The translations under genes were made by a program, and so were the position numbers. The notes beneath the pieces were generated by a model. It searched no databases. It worked only from the letters and a program-made list of their open reading frames with translations, and was not told where the DNA came from. DNA of 64,000 nt from Brachyspira innocens ATCC 29796 (lineage in GTDB: Bacteria > Spirochaetota > Brachyspiria > Brachyspirales > Brachyspiraceae), in the NCBI RefSeq assembly GCF_000384655.1, contig NZ_ARQI01000127.1, positions 28,575 through 92,574 on the forward strand. The letters are read 5' to 3'. How positions within the stretch are numbered: position 1 is the first letter of the stretch; each line of letters starts with the position of its first letter. Below, piece after piece: positions 1-8,530 of this stretch.

Positions 1-101
1 CAAGTTTCAAGAGATTCTAAAAGCCACTTTGCCCATTCATCATCAAGATGTCTATAGCTTATGAATACATCATAATTATAAATTACTTCTTTGTTTATCA
101 T
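1..101 (-). CDS. TIR-domain protein, N-terminal fragment (runs off window)
   Basis: The reading frame opens at an ATG at 101 and continues past the left edge, so only the first 33 residues are visible. They contain YDVFISYRHLDDEWAKWLL, the typical beta-A strand and box 1 of a TIR domain (FISYRH, then an acidic D and the helix A tryptophans). TIR domains in bacteria are mostly NAD+-consuming or NAD-derived-signal-producing enzymes in conflict systems; the catalytic Glu would lie outside the window, so activity cannot be judged. It starts 26 bases after the sigma-like gene ends and is on the same strand, so it is probably the last visible gene of a four-gene unit. The ribosome binding site is weak. 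Confidence 0.75.
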   Translation of the reverse strand, partial: MINKEVIYNYDVFISYRHLDDEWAKWLLESLET

Positions 102-126
102 GTTATTATACCAAGATATCTTATTT

Positions 127-771
127 TTATATATTTTTATTAGTAAGTTTTTTTATGCAGTCTTTTATTTTATTATTATATGCTGATTTTATTTTATCTA
201 AAATATGACCTGATATATTATATTTTGTTTTTATGTCTTTTTGTTTTAAGTCTTTATGAAGAAAAGAGAAAACATACTCTTTGTATATAATAAAACTATC
301 CTCTATTAATTGTGATTTTTTATTTTTTACCTCTATAAGATTTGAGAGTCTTTGATCGCACATATTACATTCTTGGCATATAGTATCCATACTTTGTTTT
401 GTAATGGCTTCAAGAAATAGAAATAGTCCCTCTTTGTACTCTTGGTATAAATCATTTATTTCATCATCGGGTATTACTAAATTAAGAAGCTCATCATTCA
501 ATCCCTGCAGTTTGTATTTTTTCTTCATTTTACTTTTTTTCTTTCTAATATAATCTATTACCCTAGAGTTGATCATTATGTATATATATCCGTCTATTAG
601 TTCATAGCCTTCTTTTTCAAAACCGTTTCCTATTTTGTTTAACAATTCCACATAAATTTCCTGCATAATATCTTTAGCGTCTTCATAGTTGCCTATTTTT
701 GAATACACTCTGCTGATATAGTTTTTATAATTTCTGTCAATGGAATCGATTAAGTCAATTATTTCCCACAT
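127..771 (-). CDS. divergent sigma-70-family (ECF-like) protein
   Basis: A 214-residue protein. Residues about 20-85 look like sigma-70 region 2: NYEDAKDIMQEIYVELLNKI followed by an aromatic/hydrophobic helix and IDYIRKKKSKMKKKYKL, the usual EDAxDIxQExxxxL...RxxDxxRK layout of ECF sigma factors. The C-terminal half is lysine-rich with a possible helix-turn-helix near residues 170-200 (LKQKDIKTKYNISGHILDKIKSAY), a degenerate region 4. CxxCxxC-like cysteines lie at about 131-136 (CQECNMC). The start codon lies only two bases after the stop of the upstream RyR-domain gene, so translation is probably coupled. It could direct RNA polymerase to this cassette's own promoter, or be an adaptor that has lost sigma function. 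The sigma region 2 similarity is fairly clear; the role is inference. Confidence 0.65.
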   Translation of the reverse strand: MWEIIDLIDSIDRNYKNYISRVYSKIGNYEDAKDIMQEIYVELLNKIGNGFEKEGYELIDGYIYIMINSRVIDYIRKKKSKMKKKYKLQGLNDELLNLVIPDDEINDLYQEYKEGLFLFLEAITKQSMDTICQECNMCDQRLSNLIEVKNKKSQLIEDSFIIYKEYVFSFLHKDLKQKDIKTKYNISGHILDKIKSAYNNKIKDCIKKLTNKNI

Positions 772-773
772 AA

Positions 774-3263
774 TTAATAACTTTTACCTATTTTGTATTT
801 TATAAAAGAACCTAACTCTCTGTTATTAAGAAGAAGGTATCTCATTTTATCAATCAGTTCATAATTAAGAATAAAACTTCCTGATAAACTTCTGTTTTTT
901 GTATTGTTATCCTCCAAAATATAATGTTCATTCACAAACTCTCTATCTTTAGTATCTAAATTTTTTATAATCATTTCATATTCATCATTATTGATTGTTA
1001 TAGGTATATCTATAAGCCCCATAGAATCTTTATATAATTCTTCATCGGATAGCTCTTCAAATGGTACTAATAGATTGTGAAGTCTCATATGTGATTTAAT
1101 AAATGATAAAGTTTCTTTAGGATAATCAGAGCCTATGCTGTCAAAACCTGATAATATTTTTGATACATACCATCTTTTATGTTCTAGTCTGGCTAGTAAA
1201 TCTATATTTTTTATATCTTTCAAATTTGCATGTTTTCTTTTATCATTAAAATCCAATATTGATAATCCCAAATAATCAAGTTTTATAGCTAAAAATCTTG
1301 CTGCATATCTGTTATCATTTTTTTCGCCTTCTGATATATTATTCCAAGCTCCGTTATTATTGGCAGTAGGCATTTTGCAGTATTCAGAGTATATTTTTTG
1401 TGCTATAGTATCCAAATCATTATACTGAAGTGAATAATCTATAGATGAAAGATAGTTTATAGATGGGAAAATTTCTATTCCTATTTTATAGTATTTATTG
1501 TAGAGGTCTGGATTAGTTTCTAATATATTTGTAGCTGAATCTAAAAATACAAATATTTTAGGTTCATCTTTGATAGATAGATTTTTAAATAGTATTTGTC
1601 TTGTTTCAATAGCCCAATTTAATGAGTTTTCTTCATTATCTGCATAAATTAAACAGGAAGATAATCTGCTAAGCAGAGAAGCTATATTATCAGGTATTTC
1701 ATTGTTAATAAAAGACGGATAATCCAAAAAATGAAGCGATGCAATTCTGCTTAATTCTGGAAGCTTATTTATAAGTACATTATTATAAAACTCCTGATTT
1801 TTATCTACAAATATGAGATTAATATTACTCTCTTTTCCTACAACAAGAAGAATAAGCTCTCTTATTACATCTATAACATTATCATTAATTCCAAATATAA
1901 GTATTATAGGGGCATTCCCTTCATTGATGTTAATATTTCGTATTACAGAGTATTTTGAAATTTTATCAATAAAGAAACGTATAGCATTCTTTTTAAATGA
2001 TGAAAAACGTACATAAACTGGGTCTTTACTGTATGAGACTGGAAGTATTTTTTCATAATTTTTATATTTATTATTATCTTCTATATCTACTACTAATTCT
2101 ATAGTATGATTTATTTTATATGTTCTTATTATTTTAGAAGCTATATTCATAGTTTCTATATTTTTATCATCATATTCAGAAATACAAAATATTTCACTGC
2201 ATTTTAATATTCCAGCATTAAATAGGGTAGAAGCCTGAGTATAATCTCCTTTAAGTTTTATTACATTTTTATTGAAAATATCTTTTGTATTAACTTCATC
2301 TTCATTGCATATAAGCACAATTTTTTTATCTTTGGACATTCCATTTAATACGCATAATGATTTAACATTACAGCCGCATATAATAGTATGTTTTTTAAAA
2401 AATATTGATATAACAGTTCTAGTTATTAAATCAGAAAAAAGATTTTTTATAACTTGAAATAAAGCACCTGCTAATGTTATAGGGGCAAGAAATCTTACTA
2501 AGTTTAATAGGGGAGGCAACTCTTCCATATCAAAACTAGCTTCTAATTGAAATATCTGCAAAGTTTTATAAAATGCTGTGAATATGCTTATATTTTCTCC
2601 GTATTCTTTTAAACAAAACTCTTTCCAAGCAAAAATTCCAAGTACAGATACAAAAAGAAAGGATAAAACCCAAGCTACAGTCATACTTAAATATGATGCT
2701 TTTTTAGGGATCTTTTCTCCTATTACTTTTGAGCATTTATCGCTGTTAATATTATTTAAAATATAATCTTCTATTTCATTTATATCTTTATTTAAATCTA
2801 TGCTTAATGTGAAAGGAGTATTATAATAATTTTGAAATGATAGTACAGGTATATTATAATCTTTTTTAGTATTATTTTTTATATAGCTGTTTATATTTAC
2901 ATTATTGTCACATATAAATAGAGATATATCTGTTTTATGCGATATTAATGATATTAATTGCTGATTAGAAATGTCTTCATTAATAATGAAACTTGAATTT
3001 GCTCTTTTTAATATATATTCTATATCTTCATTATTTTTATTTATAATATTTTGTGTTATTATTTCTATAACTATTTGATATTCAGCAGCCAATTTAGCCA
3101 TTGCAATTTCTAAATCTGTATATAAAGTTGTATGCAATTTTATTAATCTTTTAGGATATATTCTTCTTAGATGATTAATCATAAAAGATAAACTTTCAAG
3201 TGCTTTTGTTTTATTTGTACTTTTTTGTAAATCCGAAATATATATAGTTATAGGGTGATTCAT
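774..3263 (-). CDS. membrane protein: SLOG-like, 2 TM, two RCK/TrkA-N folds, RyR domain
   Basis: 829 residues in several modules. Residues 5-170 have a Rossmann-like pattern (TDLEIAMAKLAAEYQIVIEII, then a hydrophobic strand and acidic residues) resembling SLOG-type nucleotide-sensor folds, though degenerate. Two membrane segments follow, at about 192-213 and 254-275, with LQIFQLE and LVRFLAPI between or in them, a pattern I recall from TrkA-N/RyR proteins of other bacteria. Residues 291-362 form a TrkA-N/RCK fold (HTIICGCN, later LKGDYTQASTLFNAGI), and about 451-550 a second one (APIILIFGIND). Residues 640-755 match an RyR domain (LARLEHKRWYVSKILSGF, then LVPFEELSDEELYKDS). The layout suggests a ligand-gated membrane effector or channel-like protein sensing a nucleotide. 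An AAAGG site precedes the ATG. No selectivity-filter motif is visible, so ion conduction is unproven. Confidence 0.7.
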   Translation of the reverse strand: MNHPITIYISDLQKSTNKTKALESLSFMINHLRRIYPKRLIKLHTTLYTDLEIAMAKLAAEYQIVIEIITQNIINKNNEDIEYILKRANSSFIINEDISNQQLISLISHKTDISLFICDNNVNINSYIKNNTKKDYNIPVLSFQNYYNTPFTLSIDLNKDINEIEDYILNNINSDKCSKVIGEKIPKKASYLSMTVAWVLSFLFVSVLGIFAWKEFCLKEYGENISIFTAFYKTLQIFQLEASFDMEELPPLLNLVRFLAPITLAGALFQVIKNLFSDLITRTVISIFFKKHTIICGCNVKSLCVLNGMSKDKKIVLICNEDEVNTKDIFNKNVIKLKGDYTQASTLFNAGILKCSEIFCISEYDDKNIETMNIASKIIRTYKINHTIELVVDIEDNNKYKNYEKILPVSYSKDPVYVRFSSFKKNAIRFFIDKISKYSVIRNININEGNAPIILIFGINDNVIDVIRELILLVVGKESNINLIFVDKNQEFYNNVLINKLPELSRIASLHFLDYPSFINNEIPDNIASLLSRLSSCLIYADNEENSLNWAIETRQILFKNLSIKDEPKIFVFLDSATNILETNPDLYNKYYKIGIEIFPSINYLSSIDYSLQYNDLDTIAQKIYSEYCKMPTANNNGAWNNISEGEKNDNRYAARFLAIKLDYLGLSILDFNDKRKHANLKDIKNIDLLARLEHKRWYVSKILSGFDSIGSDYPKETLSFIKSHMRLHNLLVPFEELSDEELYKDSMGLIDIPITINNDEYEMIIKNLDTKDREFVNEHYILEDNNTKNRSLSGSFILNYELIDKMRYLLLNNRELGSFIKYKIGKSY

Positions 3264-3354
3264 AAATAACCTTTATTTGTAATTTTTTAAAAATAATTTA
3301 ATCTTATAAATGAAAATATATTTTATATAGTACATATATAAATACGTAATTTTT

Positions 3355-3900
3355 TTAAGAAGTATACTTTTTTATTAAAAAAATTTTATTTTTTTCATAA
3401 AAAATATTTTCATAGTTATAATTTGAAAATAAAGAACGATTAAATGTACATAATTTTATTTTTTCCTTGTTTTTCAAGTTTATTATTAATAAATCTGATA
3501 TAATATTTTCGATATTTTCTGTATTTCCAGTGATATATACTTTAGAATCATCAAAAGTTAGATATGCAGGTAAGTTGCTATCAACATAGTTTAATTTTAT
3601 AGTTCTTTCATTAGAATAATTTTTACTAAATCCTACAACTTTATTATCATCTTCATCATATTCCTCATATTCTTCATGTAATATAAAATTATGATTGGGT
3701 ATTGAAAAACATATGATATCTTTTATTTCTAAATATTTATCAAGGTAATCATGTGTGATATTCTTTATAATGGAACATTTTTCATCAAGGAATGATTTAC
3801 TATCATTACTATTTGAAGAATCTATTATTATTTTATCGAACATAGTTAAATTTTTCTTTGTCATATTTTTTTGTTTAAAAATATCTGTAAAATATTCCAT
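3355..3900 (-). CDS. unknown small protein, first gene of the TIR/sigma/RyR cassette
   Basis: I do not recognise the family. The frame can extend to an ATG at 3966 (203 aa), but that ATG overlaps a TATAAT box (3965-3970) and has no ribosome binding site, whereas the ATG at 3900 follows GAGGAA with ideal spacing; I therefore prefer 181 residues beginning MEYFTDIFKQKN. There are no membrane segments or signal peptide. The middle is strongly acidic (HEEYEEYDEDDN) and the second half alternates short hydrophobic strands with charged turns, suggesting a beta-rich globular protein. It ends about 90 bases before the RyR-domain gene on the same strand, and so probably belongs to the same transcript. 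Its role in that cassette is unknown. Confidence 0.6.
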   Translation of the reverse strand: MEYFTDIFKQKNMTKKNLTMFDKIIIDSSNSNDSKSFLDEKCSIIKNITHDYLDKYLEIKDIICFSIPNHNFILHEEYEEYDEDDNKVVGFSKNYSNERTIKLNYVDSNLPAYLTFDDSKVYITGNTENIENIISDLLIINLKNKEKIKLCTFNRSLFSNYNYENIFYEKNKIFLIKKYTS

Positions 3901-3964
3901 TATTATTTCCTCTAATTTTTTTTTATTGTCTCCAGTTTTTTTATTATCTCCCATAACCTCTTCC

Positions 3965-3970
3965 ATTATA
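3965..3970 (-). promoter_or_regulatory. candidate -10 box of the TIR/sigma/RyR cassette
   Basis: On the minus strand TATAAT occupies 3970-3965 and overlaps the upstream-most ATG of the small first gene. No good -35 hexamer lies 17 bases upstream, so this is only a candidate. If used, transcription would start near 3958 and leave a leader of about 57 bases before the ATG at 3900. Confidence 0.35.
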
Positions 3971-4097
3971 TAATACGTAAATTATTAATATTTCCCGTTT
4001 TTTTATTATTTTTTTATTTATTATTTTGCAAAAAATATGATTATATTGTTTTAATGATTATCGGTATGTTCTTAAATCTGCAAATGATTATTATTTT

Positions 4098-4109
4098 ATC
4101 ACCTCCTTT
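4098..4109 (-). promoter_or_regulatory. perfect Shine-Dalgarno sequence without a start codon
   Basis: The minus strand reads AAAGGAGGTGAT, a full 12-base complement of the usual 16S rRNA 3' tail (the plus strand reads ATCACCTCCTTT, identical to that tail). No ATG lies at a usable distance: GTG within the motif is followed by a stop after two codons, and the next TTG gives only three codons. It may be the relic of a lost leader or gene, or a regulatory ribosome-standby site upstream of the cassette. Confidence 0.5.
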
Positions 4110-4539
4110 ATATAAAACATATTAATTTAAAGAATGTTATTTTTTGTATTGTTAATAATTACATGTTTTTTGAATTTATTTAAAAAAATTTTTATTTTTA
4201 TAAAAAATAATATATTTGTCTAAAAACTGATAAATACTGCACTATTAAAATATTTTTATAATTGATACTTGCCTCAAACTTTTTATTTATATACATTATA
4301 TATCATTATAATTTCTCATATATATAAATCCAGTATAAAATATAATAACATGTTTTAATCTCATATGAAAATACCATCAAATTTTTAAAAAGACGTAAAA
4401 AATGTTATATGTTGCAATGTTTTTAACGATATTAATTAAAATATTTGAGAAAAGATAAGAATTCTTATTGAAAATATTAAAAAAATTGTGTAAATTATTT
4501 TCTATAATTTTCACTAATTTATTATAGTATTTTATTGTA

Positions 4540-4568
4540 TTGAAAATAATTTTATGTTATATTATAAT
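4540..4568 (+). promoter_or_regulatory. sigma-70-type promoter for pheST
   Basis: TTGAAA at 4540-4545 and a perfect TATAAT at 4563-4568 are separated by 17 bases, about 30 bases before the pheS start codon. Confidence 0.7.
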
Positions 4569-4599
4569 AGAATAGTTAATTTTAGTTTAGGGAAAAACA

Positions 4600-5619
4600 A
4601 TGGATAATTTAGAGGAGCTTTACAGTTTTTTAAAAAACAGCATAGAAAATTCTAATACTCAGGCAGAAATAGATGATATAAGAATTAATTATCTTGGACG
4701 TAAAGGAAAAATTACAGAGCTTTTAAAAAGTTTATCATCTATAGAAAGTATAGAAGAAAAAAAAGAATTTGGAAAAAAGATTAATGAAATAAAAAATTAT
4801 TGTGAAAACGCTTTATCTGAAAAGAAGAATGAAATTGCAGAAAGAGAATTCCTTTTATCTTTGGAAAAAAATAAAATAGACATTACTATGCCCGGCAGAA
4901 GACCTAAAGCAGCAAGTGTCAATCTTCTTACAAGAGTAGAAGAAGAAATAGTGTCTATTTTAACTGAGATAGGTTTCAGAGTAGTTGAGGGCAATGAAAT
5001 AGAAGATGATTTTCATAATTTTGAAGCTTTAAATATCCCTTATTATCACCCTTCAAGAGACAGCCATGATTCATTCTTTATATCTAAAGAAAATGTACTA
5101 AGAACTCATACATCTGGCATGCAGATAAGAACTATGCTTGAAACTCCTCCTCCTATAGCTGTTGTTTCTCCAGGTAAATGTGCAAGAAGAGATTCTATAG
5201 ATTCAAAGCACTCACCTGTATTTCATCAGGTAGAAGGTATTATGGTTGATAATGGTATAAGTTTTAATGATTTGAAAGGAATATTAGAATTATTCTGTAA
5301 AAAGATGTTTGGAGATAAAACACAGATAAGATTAAGACCAGATTATTTCCCATTTGTTGAACCAGGTGCCGATTTGAGTGCTACTTGTGTAATATGCGGC
5401 GGCAGCGGATGTAAAACTTGCGGCGGTGAAGGCTGGCTTGAGCTTATGGGAGCAGGTATGATTCACCCTAATGTGTTTAAACATGTCGGTTATGACATAA
5501 CAAAATATACAGGTTTTGCTTTCGGTATGGGTATAGAACGTGTAGCTATGATTAAGTACGGTATAACCGATATAAGAATGTTCTATGAAAATGATATAGA
5601 TTTCTTAAAACAATGGTAA
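4600..5619 (+). CDS. pheS: phenylalanine--tRNA ligase alpha subunit
   Basis: 339 residues, the normal length for the bacterial alpha subunit of the alpha2-beta2 cytoplasmic enzyme that charges tRNA-Phe. The N-terminal ~85 residues form the tRNA-contacting coiled coil (NYLGRKGKIT). The class II catalytic core follows: GFRVVEGNEIEDDFHNFEALNIP (motif 1 region), HTSGMQIRTM and the SPGKCARRDSIDSKHSPVFHQVEG stretch (motif 2), and FAFGMGIERVAMIKYGI (motif 3). A CVICGGSGCKTC insert near residue 266 could bind a metal; similar Cys-rich inserts occur in some family members. AGGGAA precedes the ATG. pheT follows after 63 bases, so the two subunits are almost certainly co-expressed. Confidence 0.97.
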   Translation: MDNLEELYSFLKNSIENSNTQAEIDDIRINYLGRKGKITELLKSLSSIESIEEKKEFGKKINEIKNYCENALSEKKNEIAEREFLLSLEKNKIDITMPGRRPKAASVNLLTRVEEEIVSILTEIGFRVVEGNEIEDDFHNFEALNIPYYHPSRDSHDSFFISKENVLRTHTSGMQIRTMLETPPPIAVVSPGKCARRDSIDSKHSPVFHQVEGIMVDNGISFNDLKGILELFCKKMFGDKTQIRLRPDYFPFVEPGADLSATCVICGGSGCKTCGGEGWLELMGAGMIHPNVFKHVGYDITKYTGFAFGMGIERVAMIKYGITDIRMFYENDIDFLKQW

Positions 5620-5682
5620 TTAATATTTAATGTTTACAGCATTTTTAATATAGATTTATTGAATTAATTAGAGGATATAATA

Positions 5683-8106
5683 ATGAGAGTTCCATTAAGT
5701 TGGCTTAAAGAATTTGTTAATTTAGACGGTTTTACTGTAGAAGAAATCGCCAAAAAAATAACGCTTGCAGGAAGTGAAATTTCATCAATAGAAACAACAG
5801 GCGGAGATATTCCTAGTGTTATAATTGGTAAAATAATATCTGTTCATAAACACCCTGATGCGGATAAATTAAGCGTTTGTAAAGTTGATGTTGGAGATGG
5901 AGATACACTCTCAATAGTATGCGGAGCTCCTAATGTAAGAGAGGGCATATATGTTCCTATTGCTATGATAGGTGCTAAATTGCCTAACGGACTTACCATA
6001 AAAAAGGCTTCTATACGCGGTTTTGAAAGTAATGGTATGATATGTTCAAGATCCGAATTAGGATATGAAGAAATAGAAGGTGTTTATGGTATTTGGATAC
6101 TTGATGATGATATAGAAAAAGTTAATGCTGATAAAGATAGTATTTTGGGAAATTCTCTTTCTACAATAGTTGGAAGTACAGATCATATATTTAATGTGGA
6201 AATTACTGCCAACAGAGGAGATTTGGTTAGTATTATAGGTTTTGCCCGCGAATGTTCTTTGGTATTAGAAAGAAGAGTAAGCATTCCTTCGGTTAATACT
6301 TATGATGCTGCGGGAGGAAATATTGATATAACCGTAGAAAATCAGGAAAGCTGTTACAAATATGTAGGCAGACTTATAAAAGATATAACAGTTGGTCCTT
6401 CTCCAGACTGGATGCAGAAAAGACTTATAATGTGCGGAATCAATCCTATCAATAATATAGTTGATGTTACAAATTATGTTATGTTAGAATATGGTCAGCC
6501 TTTGCATGCTTATGATTTTGATAAAGTTAAAGATGGTAAAATCATAGTTAGAAATGCCAGAAATGGAGAGAAAATAAAATTACTTGATGGAAGAGATGTT
6601 GATCTTACTGATGAAGTGTTGGTTATAGCAGATAGTGAAAAACCTATAGGTGTTGCTGGTGTTATGGGTGGAGATTCTACTAAAATAGAGCCTGAAACCA
6701 AAACTATTTTAATAGAAAGTGCATATTTTGATCATATAGCTGTAAAAAAATCTACCATAATTACCAATACAAAAACAGATGCTTCATACAGATTTGAAAG
6801 AGAGATAGATCATACTTTAACTCTTGCTGCTTTAAATAGAGTAGTTGATTTAATAGTTACTTTGGATAATGGCTGTAAAATAGCTTCAAGGTCTAAAGAA
6901 CTTAATGTAAGACAATTTGACTCTACTATTATAGTATTTGACTGCGGACTTGTAAAAAGATATTTAGGTCTTAATATGAATAAAATGGAAATATCTTCCA
7001 TATTTAAAAGATATGGTTTTAAGGCAGTTGCACTTGGTGAAAATAATTTAAAAGTTGAAATACCTTATTATAGACATGATTTATCTATAGCCGAAGACTT
7101 GATAGAAGAAATAGCCAGAGTTTACGGATATAATAATATAGAATCGAATGTACCTCATATAAAATGTAATCCTATAAAAACTGATTATAAAGAAGTAAGT
7201 TTTGTAAAACATAGAATGGCTTCTTACGGACTTTATGAAACTAAGCAGTATTCTATGGGCGACAGTAATGTATTTAAATCAATAGGCATAGAAGAAGAAA
7301 AATTAATCAAAGTTGTTAATCCTCTTACAAGCGAAATGGACGTTTTAAGACCTACTACTTTGGTATCTCTTCTTGATAGTGTTGTTTATAATCAGAATCA
7401 TAGACATAAAAACGGAGCTTTATTTGAGGTTGGAAATATATTCTATAAAGAAAATGATAATTTTGTAGAAGAAAAGCATCTTTCAGCTGTTATGTTCGGG
7501 CTTTATCAGGAAAAATTATGGAATAAAGATTCAAGACCTTATGATTTCTTTGATATGAGCGGGGTTGTTGAAGAGCTTTTGATTAAAGATTTGAGATGCA
7601 CCGATTATAATTTGATACCTAAAGAACATAAATGGTTTGTACCTACAATGTCTGCTGAGATAATGATATTCGGAGAGAGAATCGGTATAATAGGAAGGCT
7701 TCATCCAAAACTATTATCTATTTTTGATATAAATACAGAAGTATATTTCTTTGATATTGATATTAGAAAAACTTTAAAACTTGTTAAAGAAAGAGTTAAA
7801 AAACAAAAATTAAAAGATATTGGTAAATATCCTGCAGTATTTAGAGATTTGGCTTTGGTATGCGATAATAATATAGAGTTTAATAAAGTTATAAAATCAA
7901 TAAGCAGATTCAATAATATTATACAAAATGTTGATGTTGTTGATAGATATGTAGGAGAACAGGTAGGAGAAGGCAAGCAGTCTATAGCCATATCTATTAC
8001 ATACTATGATCCTAATAAAACATTAAGAGAAGAAGATATTAATAATGCTGAAAAATCTTTGCTTGAAATGCTTAAAACAAGATTTAATATTAGTTTACGT
8101 TCTTAA
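5683..8106 (+). CDS. pheT: phenylalanine--tRNA ligase beta subunit
   Basis: 807 residues, typical of the long bacterial beta subunit. Domains in order: a short N-terminal piece (MRVPLSWLKEFVNL), an EMAP/OB tRNA-binding domain around 40-150 (HPDADKLSVCKVDVGDG, CGAPNVREG), the B3/B4 editing domain around 210-380 (LIMCGINPINNIVDVTNYVMLEYGQPLHAYDFDKV), B5 around 405-480, the catalytic-like core, and a C-terminal ferredoxin-fold anticodon-binding domain (KYPAVFRDLALVCD to the end). It works with PheS and proofreads mischarged tyrosine. A GAGGATA site precedes the start. All domains appear complete. Confidence 0.97.
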   Translation: MRVPLSWLKEFVNLDGFTVEEIAKKITLAGSEISSIETTGGDIPSVIIGKIISVHKHPDADKLSVCKVDVGDGDTLSIVCGAPNVREGIYVPIAMIGAKLPNGLTIKKASIRGFESNGMICSRSELGYEEIEGVYGIWILDDDIEKVNADKDSILGNSLSTIVGSTDHIFNVEITANRGDLVSIIGFARECSLVLERRVSIPSVNTYDAAGGNIDITVENQESCYKYVGRLIKDITVGPSPDWMQKRLIMCGINPINNIVDVTNYVMLEYGQPLHAYDFDKVKDGKIIVRNARNGEKIKLLDGRDVDLTDEVLVIADSEKPIGVAGVMGGDSTKIEPETKTILIESAYFDHIAVKKSTIITNTKTDASYRFEREIDHTLTLAALNRVVDLIVTLDNGCKIASRSKELNVRQFDSTIIVFDCGLVKRYLGLNMNKMEISSIFKRYGFKAVALGENNLKVEIPYYRHDLSIAEDLIEEIARVYGYNNIESNVPHIKCNPIKTDYKEVSFVKHRMASYGLYETKQYSMGDSNVFKSIGIEEEKLIKVVNPLTSEMDVLRPTTLVSLLDSVVYNQNHRHKNGALFEVGNIFYKENDNFVEEKHLSAVMFGLYQEKLWNKDSRPYDFFDMSGVVEELLIKDLRCTDYNLIPKEHKWFVPTMSAEIMIFGERIGIIGRLHPKLLSIFDINTEVYFFDIDIRKTLKLVKERVKKQKLKDIGKYPAVFRDLALVCDNNIEFNKVIKSISRFNNIIQNVDVVDRYVGEQVGEGKQSIAISITYYDPNKTLREEDINNAEKSLLEMLKTRFNISLRS

Positions 8107-8124
8107 ATTTACAGGGGCTTTTAT

Positions 8125-8523
8125 ATGGAATATGATGTAATTTCTTGGGCAGATATAGATGAAGCTATTGAGATTTTGGCTAAACAGATAGAAGATTCAA
8201 AAATACATTATGAAGTAATTTACGGTTTGGCAAGAGGCGGATTAGTTCCTGCTGTTATGCTTTCACATAGACTTAAAATTCCTATGGTTCTCAATATGGA
8301 AGAGGTTTGGAGATTAAAGGTAAAAAATAAGGCTGCTTTAATAGTTGATGATATATCAGATACTGGAGAAACTCTAAAATATTTTGATGACCAAAAATTT
8401 GACATAGCAACTCTTTTTGTGAGAGAGCATACAAGTAAAATAAAGCCTAGATACAATTATAAAAATATTAATCATGATAATTGGCTCTTATTTCCTTGGG
8501 AAACTAAATCTTCAAGCAAATAA
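8125..8523 (+). CDS. phosphoribosyltransferase (xanthine-guanine type, short)
   Basis: 132 residues with a type I PRTase fold. IYGLARGGLVPAVMLSHRL supplies the PPi-loop region, AALIVDDISDTGETL is the PRPP-binding signature (two acidic residues then DTGxT), and the C-terminal WLLFPWE resembles Gpt-type xanthine/guanine phosphoribosyltransferases, in which a C-terminal Trp stacks on the purine. It is shorter than E. coli Gpt (152 residues), so the exact base is uncertain. It starts 18 bases after pheT and may be co-transcribed; it converges with the gene at 8531, only seven bases away. Confidence 0.8.
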   Translation: MEYDVISWADIDEAIEILAKQIEDSKIHYEVIYGLARGGLVPAVMLSHRLKIPMVLNMEEVWRLKVKNKAALIVDDISDTGETLKYFDDQKFDIATLFVREHTSKIKPRYNYKNINHDNWLLFPWETKSSSK

Positions 8524-8530
8524 TATTTTT

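Larger units (their letters stand above)
3971..4599. other. intergenic region between the cassette and pheS
   Basis: About 630 bases of extremely AT-rich DNA with no credible coding frame. The left part is the upstream region of the minus-strand cassette; it contains an isolated perfect Shine-Dalgarno-like sequence on the minus strand (4098-4109). The right end holds the pheS promoter. No tRNA, T-box or riboswitch fold was recognised. Confidence 0.6.

Noticed and set aside
3971..4599. T-box or phenylalanine leader peptide upstream of pheS
   Set aside because: No T-box sequence or run of Phe codons behind a start codon was found.
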